From Entomobacter blattae (GTDB lineage Bacteria; Pseudomonadota; Alphaproteobacteria; Acetobacterales; Acetobacteraceae), in NCBI RefSeq assembly GCF_014672835.1, contig NZ_CP060244.1, positions 1,777,001 to 1,841,000 on the forward strand: a DNA stretch of 64,000 nt, read 5' to 3'. This document shows, in pieces, positions 44,762 through 54,270 of this stretch. The notes under the pieces are model-generated. The model saw only the letters and a list, made by a program, of their open reading frames with translations. It was not told where the DNA came from and searched no databases. Every line of letters starts with the position of its first letter. Positions within the stretch are counted from its first letter, which is position 1. The position numbers and the translations under genes were made by a program.

Positions 44762-45991
44762 TTAAGATCGATTTTCCTTATTGAGCAGAGACATTATTGC
44801 CTGAGCTGCTGTCTCTGAAGGGGTTTTGTTCGGCTGGGGGGAATGAAGGCTTTTAAGGGCCCGCTGGAATGCCATTTTTTGCTTAAGCTTTTCATGAGTA
44901 TTATCCAGCAAATCCAGAACTGTTTGGGCAAGAATGGGCGGTGTGCAGTGTTCCTGGAGCAGTTCCGGAACAGCAGGGGTTTCCATAAGTAGGTTAATCA
45001 TGGCAACGTTTTTAACCTTTATAAGCCTCCGGGCTAAAATGGCCGTAATGGGATTAACCCTATAAGTTACAGCCATTGGCACACCTGCAAAGGCAAGCTC
45101 CAGGGTTGATGTTCCCGATTTGGTCAAAGCCGCTTGGGCTGCGGCAAAGGCATCGTATTTGTCTTGTACATCGGTGATGATGATAGGGTGAATGGGCCAG
45201 TCCTCTATAGCGTGCCGAACGTGCTCTTCCATGATGGAAGGGGTAGGGATAACAACACTGAGGGAAGGTTTTTTCTTATAAAGAAGGGTAAGCATCTCCT
45301 TAAAAACAGGGAGAAGTTTTGGAATTTCCGACCTCCGGCTGCCCGGCATCAGAATGAGTACGGGAGAAGAAGGAGGAATAGCATATTTTGTTAGAAAACG
45401 TTCTGCCTGGCCTTGGTTTGCCCCTGACTGTAAAATGGGATGGCCAACAAATTGGACAGGAACATGGTGTTTTGAGAAAAAATCTTTCTCGAAAGGCAGT
45501 AGGCAAAGCAACTTTTCCCAAAGACCTGGGAATTTTTTAACTCTTTTTTCTTTCCAGGCCCATACTTGTGGGGCTACGTAGTGAATGCGCGGAATATGTA
45601 AATGTGATATTCGCTTAAGAAGGCGTAAAGAAAATGCCGGACTATCAATTGTGACTACGGCATCTGGCTTTAAGGTTGCAATATGGTGTTCTGCCTGCCT
45701 AAGGCGTTGGAAAAGATGAAAAATTTTGGGGAGGATTTCTACCAGCCCCATCACGGCAAGCTCTTGAATGGGAAAAAGGCTATGCAGGCCTTTTTCTTTC
45801 ATAGCGTGCCCACCTACCCCATAAAAGACAAGAGAAGGGTTAATTTTTAAGAGGCTTTCCATAAGTCGCGCTCCCAATATATCTCCACTAGCTTCACCAG
45901 CAAGTATCCATATAACCTTTTGAGGTTTTTGAAGGTTTTTTGCGCTATGAGATGGGAGAGGGGAAGGGAGATCGCTATGAATAAGAGACAT
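44762..45991 (-). CDS. lpxB: Lipid-A-disaccharide synthase
   Basis: GT19 glycosyltransferase that joins UDP-diacylglucosamine and lipid X to form the lipid A disaccharide at the inner membrane. Signatures are ILAGEASGDILGARLM, FYGVGGHAMKEKG, VAPQVWAWKEKRVKKF and the C-terminal TKSGTSTLELAFAGVPM. Length 409, with a short extra N-terminus of about 20 residues. It stands apart from the usual lpxD-fabZ-lpxA cluster. Confidence 0.94.
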   Translation of the reverse strand: MSLIHSDLPSPLPSHSAKNLQKPQKVIWILAGEASGDILGARLMESLLKINPSLVFYGVGGHAMKEKGLHSLFPIQELAVMGLVEILPKIFHLFQRLRQAEHHIATLKPDAVVTIDSPAFSLRLLKRISHLHIPRIHYVAPQVWAWKEKRVKKFPGLWEKLLCLLPFEKDFFSKHHVPVQFVGHPILQSGANQGQAERFLTKYAIPPSSPVLILMPGSRRSEIPKLLPVFKEMLTLLYKKKPSLSVVIPTPSIMEEHVRHAIEDWPIHPIIITDVQDKYDAFAAAQAALTKSGTSTLELAFAGVPMAVTYRVNPITAILARRLIKVKNVAMINLLMETPAVPELLQEHCTPPILAQTVLDLLDNTHEKLKQKMAFQRALKSLHSPQPNKTPSETAAQAIMSLLNKENRS

Positions 45992-46011
45992 GAAAACTCA
46001 TATGACAATAG

Positions 46012-46061
46012 GTAGTTAGGTGTAGTTAGGTACAGAATAGGTATTAGGTACAGTAGCAGGT
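46012..46061. repeat. Short degenerate tandem repeats (10-12 bp)
   Basis: GTAGTTAGGT twice, then ACAGAATAGGT, ATTAGGT and ACAGTAGCAGGT in a row in the gap upstream of lpxB. The remainder of the 278-bp gap to hisI shows no gene. Confidence 0.65.
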
Positions 46062-46269
46062 AAAGACAGTCTTAACAGAAATAAGGAATGAGCTTCCTTT
46101 ACGAAAAACTTTGGAGTCTAAAATATTTGGAACATGATAGGCCCCTTATGTGGCTCCCTATAAAAAGTTCATTTTCCCCTTTTATTCCGCTTTGAAGCTA
46201 CAGCGCCATTTTGTTGCGGCTTATTTGTGGCAACTTGCTGAACAGACAGGTGCCTTATATAGGGTAGCC

Positions 46270-46701
46270 TTATTTAGGATGGGGGTGGTGGCCATAGAGT
46301 TTTTCTGGAGAAATAAGGGGTTCTTCTGTATGAATTATTCCCTCTGGAGTGAGAGCGTTGAAAAAACAGGTTGTTCTTCCCGTATGACAAGCAACACCAT
46401 TTTGATGAACAAGTAAGAGAAGAGAATCTCCATCACAATCAAGGCGTGCTTCAATGAGCTCCTGTGTTTGGCCAGACGTTTCTCCTTTTGTCCATAATTT
46501 CTGGCGGCTGCGGGAAAAATAACATACCTGGCCAGTGGCAAGGGTTTTATAAAGGGAATCACGATTAACCCATGCTTGCATAAGGATTTTTTTGGTATCA
46601 TGCTGCTGGGCAATCGCAGAAGCAAGACCATCGGCGTTAAAGGAGACCATATCAATAAACTGGTTGATATCTTTTTCAGAAGGCGGGGTATAGGAAGTCA
46701 T
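46270..46701 (-). CDS. hisI: Phosphoribosyl-AMP cyclohydrolase
   Basis: Opens the adenine ring of PR-AMP in histidine synthesis. The metal-binding and active-site block LDCDGDSLLLLVHQNGVACH followed by TGRTTCFF is diagnostic. At 143 residues it is the single-domain enzyme without the HisE pyrophosphohydrolase. The start overlaps the ygfZ stop by 4 bp. Confidence 0.94.
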   Translation of the reverse strand: MTSYTPPSEKDINQFIDMVSFNADGLASAIAQQHDTKKILMQAWVNRDSLYKTLATGQVCYFSRSRQKLWTKGETSGQTQELIEARLDCDGDSLLLLVHQNGVACHTGRTTCFFNALTPEGIIHTEEPLISPEKLYGHHPHPK

Positions 46702-47591
46702 GAAAAGGGTTTTCCATCAAATTGTTGTGGTATTGGGTTAACTTTTAAGGCGATCTGGTTGATCGTAAGGTTTTTATGTCTATGATCTAAGCGCAGAAGG
46801 GCAAGCCCCTTAGTATGGCTGGTTGTACAGAGTATCCCCACCTCTTTTTCACTCTCTGTGATAGAGCTTCCCGGCATGGGGAGGGGCTCTTCAGCCTCTA
46901 TACGCATAATCCGTTTTTTCACTAACCCTCTGTAGTGAGACCGCGCTGTGACCTCTTGGCCCAAATAACAGCCCTTTTTCCAGTCTATCCCGTTAAAAAT
47001 ATCGAAATTGGCTTCCAGCAGGATAGGAGTGCAGAGAATACAATCCTTGGGATCTGGGAGGCCAAGAGTAATACGGTGGGCATGATAGGTTGCCAGAGAG
47101 GTCAAGGAGATTGTATCTTGACTGGTTATCAGCCCCTTATCGAGGGCCGCAATGCTTTGAGAGGCAATAAGGCATCGGTAGCCTGCCTGCTGGCATCGAG
47201 GGTCTGGGGTTATCAGTGCCTCTGCTGTCGAGAAGGGGGGAGATGACTGATTGAGGGGGAAAAGCGGGGTTTGATCATGGCTCCAAAAGGCAAAAACCTG
47301 CAAAGAGGTAGACTTTAATTTTACATCGGCCTTAAGCTTGTAGCGCGTAAGGGTAGTAAAAATCATATCGGCTTGGGTTTCTTCGCAGTCCAAATACAGC
47401 GAGGAGTCAGTGGAAGTTATAAAAAAGTCAGCCTTCCATTTTCCTTGAGCCGTCAGAAGTGCAGCCCATACGGCGGTATGAGCAGTGGCTTTCTCGACAT
47501 TGTTGGAAACAAGGCCCTGCAGAAAGGCGGTTCTATCTGAACCTGAAACCTCGATAACGCGTCGATCAGTAAGATGTGCTTGATAATACAT
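46698..47591 (-). CDS. ygfZ: Folate-binding Fe-S cluster maintenance protein YgfZ
   Basis: GcvT-like folate-binding protein that supports assembly or repair of some Fe-S enzymes. The family signature K-G-C-Y-x-G-Q-E is present (DWKKGCYLGQEVTARSHYRG), with an N-terminal VSGSDRTAFLQGLVSNNV. Length 297 fits the alphaproteobacterial form. It precedes hisI with a 4-bp overlap. Confidence 0.9.
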   Translation of the reverse strand: MYYQAHLTDRRVIEVSGSDRTAFLQGLVSNNVEKATAHTAVWAALLTAQGKWKADFFITSTDSSLYLDCEETQADMIFTTLTRYKLKADVKLKSTSLQVFAFWSHDQTPLFPLNQSSPPFSTAEALITPDPRCQQAGYRCLIASQSIAALDKGLITSQDTISLTSLATYHAHRITLGLPDPKDCILCTPILLEANFDIFNGIDWKKGCYLGQEVTARSHYRGLVKKRIMRIEAEEPLPMPGSSITESEKEVGILCTTSHTKGLALLRLDHRHKNLTINQIALKVNPIPQQFDGKPFS

Positions 47592-47751
47592 GATGATGAT
47601 CTGGGAAAAAGTATAAGTTTTGCAAGGTCTGCTCGAGATATTTTAAAGAAGGGAGAAAAAGTCATCACAATAGCTTTGTTACGCTATTATAGGGTTTTAT
47701 AGAATTTGGAACACTCTATAATAGAATAGCAAAAATAGCTATGATAGGGAT

Positions 47752-48666
47752 ATGAAGATTTTATTTATTACCTCAACCCGTTTGGGGGATGCCGTACTTT
47801 CAACGGGCATTTTAAATTATTTGGCACAAAAATATCCATCAGCCCAATTTACCATAGCGTGTGGTGAAAGTGCGCAAGGTGTGTTTGAATCATTTCCGCA
47901 AAAAGATCAAATCTATCTGATTATTAAACGAAAATTCGATTTTCACTGGGTTTTGTTATGGAAAAAATGTATTGGCCAAAGGTGGGATATTATCGTAGAC
48001 CTTCGCGGTTCGGTGGTAAGTTTTCTGCTGAGGGCCAAAAAACGTTTTATTATGCGTGGAGGAAGAAGAGCAGGGCCCCGGCTTCAGCATTTAGGAGCTG
48101 TTTTTAAACTTGTGCCTCCTCCTCTCCCTGTGGTTTGGACAACGCCAAAAGCAATGGAAAAGGCAGAAGAATGGGTTGCTGGATATGGGGTTATTATTGG
48201 TCTTGGCCCTACGGCAAATTGGGAGGGGAAGATTTGGCCTGCAAAAAATTTTGTCAAGCTTTATCAAACTCTTGCTCATCATATTGGTGAGTCGGTCACA
48301 CCCCTTGTGTTTTATGGGGCAGGGCCTAAAGAATATGCTTTGGCGCAAAAGGTTATACAAGCCTTACCCAATGCTATTGATACAGGGGGTACCCTTAGTA
48401 TTACAGAGGTGGTTGCATTATTAAAAAAGTGCCAGATATTTATAGGAAATGATTCTGGTCTTATGCATCTTTCTGCCGCAGCCAGGGTTCCCACCATTGG
48501 GCTTTTTGGGCCGAGCCAGGTTGAAGAATATGCCCCGAGTGGGGAGTGGAGCCAAGCGATTGTTGCCCCTGGGAAAAAAGGGGAAGCTCCCATTGAAGGC
48601 CTTTCGGTGGAAGAGGTGGCACAAGGGGTTTTGGCTTTAATGAAAAAAACTGGTACTATTGGTTGA
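47752..48666 (+). CDS. Glycosyltransferase family 9 (heptosyltransferase-like)
   Basis: Likely adds heptose or a related sugar to the LPS core, in the cytoplasm. The N-terminal TSTRLGDAVLSTGILNYL and the C-terminal FIGNDSGLMHLSAAARVPT followed by IGLFGPS are GT9 signatures. Length 304 is a little short for WaaC/WaaF. Another glycosyltransferase follows 62 bp downstream; the acceptor sugar cannot be told from sequence. Confidence 0.85.
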   Translation: MKILFITSTRLGDAVLSTGILNYLAQKYPSAQFTIACGESAQGVFESFPQKDQIYLIIKRKFDFHWVLLWKKCIGQRWDIIVDLRGSVVSFLLRAKKRFIMRGGRRAGPRLQHLGAVFKLVPPPLPVVWTTPKAMEKAEEWVAGYGVIIGLGPTANWEGKIWPAKNFVKLYQTLAHHIGESVTPLVFYGAGPKEYALAQKVIQALPNAIDTGGTLSITEVVALLKKCQIFIGNDSGLMHLSAAARVPTIGLFGPSQVEEYAPSGEWSQAIVAPGKKGEAPIEGLSVEEVAQGVLALMKKTGTIG

Positions 48667-48728
48667 TCAAGGAGGGGATAAGAAAGAATGAATCAAATCA
48701 TCAGCAAAAGTGGGAACGGTAAAGGTCT

Positions 48729-49781
48729 ATGACGTTCGAACCACGTTATCCCTTATCCTCTCTGCGTGTCGTCCATGTTATGGCCGGGGCTGAAACAGGG
48801 GGAGCAGAGTTGTTTTTTGAGCGGCTTGTAGTGGCGCAGCATAATGTTGGTGTAAATGTTTTTCCTATTATCCGTAAAAATGAGAAACGATCCGCACGGT
48901 TACAAGAAAAGGGGCTCAACCCCCTTGAGTTAAATTTTGGGGGGTACCTGGATATGCGCACCGGTATTTGCCTTAAGGACTCTCTTAAAAAATTTCAGCC
49001 CCATGTTGTTGTCGCGTGGATGAATAGGGCGGCTCGTTTCATCCCCAGGGGAGAATGGAAGACCGTTGGGCGATTAGGGGGGTTTTATAGTTTGAATTAT
49101 TATAAAAACTGCCTTCACCTTGTAGGGAATACCCACGGAATTGTGGAATGGATAAAACAGCAAAACTGGCCTGCAGAGAATGTGCATTACTTACCCAATT
49201 TTGTTGATTCGGTTACTTCTCATGGTGAAAGACCACCCTTTTTACCTTTGGGTGTTCCTTTTGTATTGGCCTTAGGGCGGTTCCATACAAACAAAGCATT
49301 TGATGTTCTTTTACGTGCAGTAGCTTTATGCTCTACTCTGCATGTGGTGATTGCTGGAGACGGGCCAGAGCGAAGCACTTTAGAGGCGATGGTTGAACAA
49401 CTAAAACTTCAAGGTCGGGTTCATATGCCTGGGTGGATTGAGCAGCCAGGTCGTTGGATAGCCGCCTGTGATGTTTTGGTTTGCCCTTCTCGTCATGAAC
49501 CATTGGGGAATGTAATTATTGAAGGGTTTGCAGCAAAAAAACCTGTGGTGGCAGCTGCTTCTGAAGGGCCTGTGGAGTTGATCGTGCATAACGTGAATGG
49601 TCTGCTGGCCCCGTTGGAAAATGCCGAGGCATTGGCTATAGCCATTCAGGATGTTCTGGGAGATAAAACCTTGTCAGAACGTTTGGCCAGTGCAGGCTAT
49701 AGAACGTATCAAACCCAGTTTGCCATAGCGCCTGTTGTTACGTTATGGAACAATTTTCTGATGCAGTTTTTTAAGGAATAG
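48729..49781 (+). CDS. Glycosyltransferase family 4
   Basis: GT-B retaining glycosyltransferase, probably for LPS core or another surface glycan. HVMAGAETGGAELFFERLV is the N-terminal acceptor domain, LALGRFHTNKAFDVLLRA and IAGDGPERSTLE lead the donor domain, and RHEPLGNVIIEGFAAKKPVV is the EX7E motif. 350 residues. asnB follows after 4 bp, suggesting one transcript. Confidence 0.87.
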   Translation: MTFEPRYPLSSLRVVHVMAGAETGGAELFFERLVVAQHNVGVNVFPIIRKNEKRSARLQEKGLNPLELNFGGYLDMRTGICLKDSLKKFQPHVVVAWMNRAARFIPRGEWKTVGRLGGFYSLNYYKNCLHLVGNTHGIVEWIKQQNWPAENVHYLPNFVDSVTSHGERPPFLPLGVPFVLALGRFHTNKAFDVLLRAVALCSTLHVVIAGDGPERSTLEAMVEQLKLQGRVHMPGWIEQPGRWIAACDVLVCPSRHEPLGNVIIEGFAAKKPVVAAASEGPVELIVHNVNGLLAPLENAEALAIAIQDVLGDKTLSERLASAGYRTYQTQFAIAPVVTLWNNFLMQFFKE

Positions 49782-49785
49782 GTCC

Positions 49786-51606
49786 ATGTGTGGGATTGCA
49801 GGTTTTTTGTGTTCTGAATCCGCTGGCCTTAAAGGTTTTGAGGTCTGTGCGGCTATGGCAAAAGCCTTGCATCATCGTGGGCCTGATGGAATTGGGGTTG
49901 AAACCACACCGCAGGGTGGGCTTGTGCATACCCGCTTGGCGATTGTCGACTTGGTGGGTGGTCAACAGCCCTTTATACAAGGGGCCACAAGCTTGATTGC
50001 GAATGGCGAGATTTATAACGATCTATCCTTACGCCAGTCCATGCCCACGGTTTCCTTTATGAGCGGGAGTGATTGTGAAGTCGCCTTACATTTATGGTAT
50101 CAGTCAAAAATGGCTTATACAGAAACATTGCGCGGTATGTTTGCCATAGCCCTTTATGAAAGTGATGAGCAAAGACTTGTCCTTTCTCGGGATGGTTTTG
50201 GGATGAAGCCCTTATATTATACCTCTATTCCAGAAGGGATTATCTTTGCTTCTGAGCCATCTGCTCTTTTCTCTACGGGGCTTTTGACCCCCGAGGTTGT
50301 TCTTCCCAAGGCAGTAGAATTACTCCAGCAGCAATTTGTTGCTGGCCAAGAGACAATTTTTAAAGGCATTAAACGAGTTCTCCCAGGAGAAAGCCTGTGT
50401 ATTGAGAAGGGAGAAATACAATCTTCCCACCGTTCTGTTCATGCCTTGCGGAATTTTTATCCCGCTCTTTCTTCCAAAGTAGCGCCTATTGATGAAGCTG
50501 AGGCCCTTGAGAAGTTTGATACCATTTTTGAGGAAAGTGTTCGCCTGCACGAGCGTGCTGATGTGCCTTTTGGCCTTTTTCTCTCTGGAGGGGTAGATAG
50601 TACAGCCCTTTTGGCTATGATGCGTCGCTTTCGTCAACAAGGTCTTACCGCCTGGACAGCCCGTTTTAACGAAACGTCCACAGGGGTGGATGAAAGCTTG
50701 CAGGCTGCAGCAATGGCAAAGGAGGCCGGCTTTAAACATGAAACGGTAACCGTTTCAGCCCATGATGTCTGGAAAAGATTGGGGGAAATTGTTGCTTGTG
50801 TTGATGACCCAGTCGCAGACTATGCCATTATTCCTACCTGGTTTTTAGCCCAGCAAGCCAAAAAGGAAGTGAAGGTTATTCTCAGCGGTGAGGGTGGAGA
50901 CGAACTTTTTGCGGGCTATGGGCGTTACCGTAAGGCTATGCGGTTTTTGGGAGGTATACTGGGAAGATCCACGAAAAAAGGAATGTGCGAAGACTTTTCC
51001 CTTTTCCATCGAGAATATGAAAAAAGCTGGCAGCCCGCTAGGGTAACAGCAGAAGAAAGCGTAGAAAATATTTGGGATTCTTCAGAGAGGGGCTCTTTTT
51101 TTAACGCAGGGAGTAGGGTGCTGAAAGCCCAGTTGAGAGATTTGGCTGAATGGGTTCCTCATGATTTACTTTTAAAACTCGATCGTTGTTTGATGGCTCA
51201 TGGGATAGAAGGCCGTACCCCTTTTTTAGATAGGGAAATGGCCCATTTCGCCTTGGGTTTGCCCGTCGCATTAAAGATCAGGCAAGGGAAAGGAAAATGG
51301 CTTTTACGGAAGTGGCTTGAAAAAGAGATGCCCAATGCCCAGCCTTTTGCTCCCAAACAGGGTTTTAGTGTACCTATCGGGTCTTGGATAGAAGCTCAAG
51401 CAGCACGGCTTTCTTCATTGGTGTGTGGTCTTCCTGCTCTTCAAAAACTGGTAAAGAGAGATAAAATACCGGCTCTTTTTGCGCAGGCCAGTCAGCGAAA
51501 AGCTCAACTTGCTGCGTGGAACGTGCTGTTTTATGCTCTATGGCATCGTATTCATGTTGAGGGGGTATCTCCGTATGGTGAGGTATTTGAGATATTGTCA
51601 GCTTGA
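49786..51606 (+). CDS. asnB: Asparagine synthase (glutamine-hydrolysing)
   Basis: Class II amidotransferase. The protein starts MCGIAGFL, with Cys2 as the glutaminase nucleophile, followed by HHRGPDGIG and TRLAIVDL. The synthetase domain has the PPi-loop LFLSGGVDSTALLAMM and LSGEGGDELFAGYGRY. At 606 residues it is of the size common among AsnB paralogues in polysaccharide loci, and it follows two glycosyltransferases, so a role in sugar or glycan amidation is conceivable; plain asparagine synthesis is equally possible. Confidence 0.88.
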   Translation: MCGIAGFLCSESAGLKGFEVCAAMAKALHHRGPDGIGVETTPQGGLVHTRLAIVDLVGGQQPFIQGATSLIANGEIYNDLSLRQSMPTVSFMSGSDCEVALHLWYQSKMAYTETLRGMFAIALYESDEQRLVLSRDGFGMKPLYYTSIPEGIIFASEPSALFSTGLLTPEVVLPKAVELLQQQFVAGQETIFKGIKRVLPGESLCIEKGEIQSSHRSVHALRNFYPALSSKVAPIDEAEALEKFDTIFEESVRLHERADVPFGLFLSGGVDSTALLAMMRRFRQQGLTAWTARFNETSTGVDESLQAAAMAKEAGFKHETVTVSAHDVWKRLGEIVACVDDPVADYAIIPTWFLAQQAKKEVKVILSGEGGDELFAGYGRYRKAMRFLGGILGRSTKKGMCEDFSLFHREYEKSWQPARVTAEESVENIWDSSERGSFFNAGSRVLKAQLRDLAEWVPHDLLLKLDRCLMAHGIEGRTPFLDREMAHFALGLPVALKIRQGKGKWLLRKWLEKEMPNAQPFAPKQGFSVPIGSWIEAQAARLSSLVCGLPALQKLVKRDKIPALFAQASQRKAQLAAWNVLFYALWHRIHVEGVSPYGEVFEILSA

Positions 51607-51664
51607 ATTTGGCAGTTTATGAAGGCACTGTAGAAAGACCAGCTGGGAAGAAAGAGTTTGCTCC

Positions 51665-52984
51665 ATGCAATATGATCTAATTATCCGTAATGGCCTCTGC
51701 CTTACTCCATGGGGAGAGGAGACGTGTTCCCTTGGCATTAAAAATGGAAAAATAGAAACTTTATCAGCCAGTCGCTCAGATTCGGCTCCACAAGAAATTA
51801 ATGCACGCGGCTTGCATGTGCTTCCAGGGCTGATAGACCCGCACGTTCACTTACGGGAACCAGGTAAGGATGACGTCGAAACATTTTATACGGGGACCAA
51901 GGCAGCCGCTCTGGGGGGAATAACCCTGGTTTTTGATATGCCCAATACAGCCCCTCCAATTACGGATGCTGATGTCATTCGTTGGAAGCAGGAACACGCT
52001 TCTACTCAAAGTTGGGTTGATTTTGCCTTTTATGTCGGAGCAACACGGGAGAATAGTTCCGAGCTGGCCCATTTTGAACAGCTTGATGGGGTGTGCGCCA
52101 TTAAGGTTTTTGCAGGGTCGTCAACGGGTTCGTTATTGGTTGAAGATGATGCGGGCATTGAACAGGTATTAAAGTCTGGCCATCGGCGGGTGGCCTTTCA
52201 TGCGGAAGATAATAACCGGTTGAATGAACGGCGTAAAATGTTTTCTCCTGGCATGTCTTATGATAATCATGCGGTGTGGCGTGATGAAGAATGCGCTTTT
52301 TTGGCGACACGCCGGATTATGGCCTTGGCAAGAAAAACGCGTCGTCCTGTCCATGTCCTTCATACCAGCACGGAAGAGGAGCTGAATTTTCTTAAAGATT
52401 ACAGGGATGTTGCTACGGTTGAGGTGCTGGCGAATTACCTCACCATGGTTGCTCCTGAATGTTACGAGCGCCTTGGCGGGCTTGCTGTTATGAATCCCCC
52501 CATTCGTGGCAAGCGCCATTTCGAGGCGGCCTGGCGGGCCGTTCAGGACGGTACAGTAGATTCCTTGGGGTCAGACCATGCGCCTCATCCCCTGGAGGCT
52601 AAGAAAAAACCATGGCTTGAGGCGCCATCAGGTTTGCCAGGAACACAAACATTAGTTCCCCTGATGCTCAATCATGTCAATGGGGGAAGGCTCTCGCTTG
52701 CACGGTTGGTTGACCTGATGGCCGCTGGCCCTGCAAGAATTTACGGCCTGCAATCCAAAGGACGGATAGCTGCTGGATATGATGCGGATTTTACCATTGT
52801 AGATATGAATCTGACACGGCAAATTACCAATCAATGGATTGCTTCTCCCATTGGATGGACCCCTTATGATGGTTATACCGTAAGGGGATGGCCTAAAATC
52901 ACAATATCTCAAGGCAATATTGTTATGCGTGAAGATGAAATGCAAGGTGAACCTTTGGGAAAGCTTGCGTTGTTTTCACCATAA
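51665..52984 (+). CDS. pyrC: Dihydroorotase
   Basis: Zinc amidohydrolase of pyrimidine synthesis, long (class I) form of 439 residues. GLIDPHVHLREPG carries the metal-binding HxH and substrate Arg; FDMPNTAPP, AIKVFAGSSTG (position of the carboxylated Lys), FHAEDNNR, HVLHTSTEEEL and LGSDHAPH follow. Allantoinase is the main alternative, but the DMPNT and SDHAPH sequences fit dihydroorotase. It lies 58 bp after asnB. Confidence 0.87.
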   Translation: MQYDLIIRNGLCLTPWGEETCSLGIKNGKIETLSASRSDSAPQEINARGLHVLPGLIDPHVHLREPGKDDVETFYTGTKAAALGGITLVFDMPNTAPPITDADVIRWKQEHASTQSWVDFAFYVGATRENSSELAHFEQLDGVCAIKVFAGSSTGSLLVEDDAGIEQVLKSGHRRVAFHAEDNNRLNERRKMFSPGMSYDNHAVWRDEECAFLATRRIMALARKTRRPVHVLHTSTEEELNFLKDYRDVATVEVLANYLTMVAPECYERLGGLAVMNPPIRGKRHFEAAWRAVQDGTVDSLGSDHAPHPLEAKKKPWLEAPSGLPGTQTLVPLMLNHVNGGRLSLARLVDLMAAGPARIYGLQSKGRIAAGYDADFTIVDMNLTRQITNQWIASPIGWTPYDGYTVRGWPKITISQGNIVMREDEMQGEPLGKLALFSP

Positions 52985-52998
52985 AAAATACGTTTTTT

Positions 52999-53037
52999 AC
53001 TGGTAAGTTTTACTAGCAAGTTTTGTTGGCAAGGATT
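52999..53037. repeat. 13-bp tandem repeat, three copies
   Basis: ACTGGTAAGTTTT, ACTAGCAAGTTTT and GTTGGCAAGGATT follow directly after pyrC. The unit resembles the 13-bp repeats at 13141-13205 (shared CTGGCAA core). Confidence 0.75.
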
Positions 53038-53077
53038 TGAGTGAGTTTTAATATTTAAAATGAGTGAATATTTGGTT

Positions 53078-53437
53078 ATGAGTAAAAAATTGTTTTGGGT
53101 AAGAATTCCACAGGTTATGGTATTGTCCTGTATTGTATTTTCTGCTTTTGGGGCTTCAGCACAGGCGGCTTGGGCTCCTACCCAATGTGGGAAAGAGCCG
53201 GAGAAACCAACTCTTGATGTCGCTAGTGTTGAGCGTTACAATGCCAGCACAGAAAAGTTTACCGCATATGAAAAGGCTGCTCGGAGCTATTATGCCTGTG
53301 CACTTAAGGAAGCACGGCAGGAAACCGCTCCCATTATGAATGGTATGAAAACCATTCATAATCGGATGACGGAAAACCTAAATGGGCTGAATGCCAAGCT
53401 CCAGGCGGCGCATAAAAAGCTGGGGGGTAAGAAATAG
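53078..53437 (+). CDS. Small secreted protein of unknown function
   Basis: About 119 residues from ATG 53078 (a second ATG at 53060 adds six). A signal peptide is clear (VMVLSCIVFSAFGASAQAAW), then a mature part with two Cys (QCGKEPEKP and YYACALKEA) and a Lys-rich helical C-terminus. The pattern resembles small conserved periplasmic proteins of acetic acid bacteria, but I do not recognise the family. It stands alone between pyrC and the yfgM-bamB-der group. Confidence 0.7.
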   Translation: MSKKLFWVRIPQVMVLSCIVFSAFGASAQAAWAPTQCGKEPEKPTLDVASVERYNASTEKFTAYEKAARSYYACALKEARQETAPIMNGMKTIHNRMTENLNGLNAKLQAAHKKLGGKK

Positions 53438-53565
53438 AGGGTGTACGTAATAGAAATTGCGGCCTACATGTTCTCGCTGTAAGAGGGTAAGGAAAAAGCC
53501 TGAGAATATGCGCTGCTGGTGAGAGGTTAAAAGGCTATCTGTGTTGTTTATAAAGGGAAAAATTC

Positions 53566-54267
53566 GTGACAGATAAGATTTTTCAGGAAATTGAAGAAGA
53601 GGCACGAATTGAACGGATAAGGCTGATCTTAAAAAAGGTTGCCCCATGGCTAGGCCTGGTTACGGTATTGGTGTTAGCCGGTGTTGGGGGGTGGCAGTAT
53701 CATAGCTGGCAACAATATAGGAGTGATGCAGAGGATTCGGCAGAATATTTTAAGGCCATGGATTTAATGGATAAGTCTGCTATTTTGCTCGGCCAGTCTG
53801 CCCCTAAGGAGAATAAGGCAGAGGCTATGGCGATTTTTAATAGCCTTGGCGAAAAAGCGCCTGAAAATATGCGAGCGCTTGCCCTTTTGAACGAGGCCGC
53901 TCTGGCCTTACGTAATGCTGATCAGCAAAAGGCCTTGCAAATATGGTTGGGATTATCAGCAGGGAGCCAGGGTATTGACCCCTTGCTAAGTGGTATGGCA
54001 AATCTTTTATGGTTACAACACATGATTGATAAAGCCCAACCTGCTGATTTACGAAAGAAAATTAATGAACTGCATAGCCGCTCTGAAAGGTGGGCTACTT
54101 ATGCAGATGAATTTTCTGCCTTGTTGTCGCTTCGGGAAAATAAAATTTCCGAAGCTAAGCAAATATTGGCAAGTCTTGTTCAAAACCCTATGGCCTCACC
54201 TGGTGTAAGAAGCAGGGCAGGCTCCTTATTACAAACGTTATCGTCAGCTTCTATAACAGGGAATTAA
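53566..54267 (+). CDS. yfgM: YfgM-like TPR protein
   Basis: Inner-membrane protein with a single N-terminal helix (APWLGLVTVLVLAGVGGWQY) and a periplasmic tetratricopeptide domain rich in Ala and Leu (EAMAIFNSLGEKAPENMRALALLNEAAL). In E. coli YfgM is an ancillary subunit of the Sec translocon that works with periplasmic chaperones. The GTG start at 53566 follows AGGGAAAAA. bamB starts 4 bp after the stop, the conserved yfgM-bamB-der order. Confidence 0.85.
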   Translation: MTDKIFQEIEEEARIERIRLILKKVAPWLGLVTVLVLAGVGGWQYHSWQQYRSDAEDSAEYFKAMDLMDKSAILLGQSAPKENKAEAMAIFNSLGEKAPENMRALALLNEAALALRNADQQKALQIWLGLSAGSQGIDPLLSGMANLLWLQHMIDKAQPADLRKKINELHSRSERWATYADEFSALLSLRENKISEAKQILASLVQNPMASPGVRSRAGSLLQTLSSASITGN

Positions 54268-54270
54268 ACT

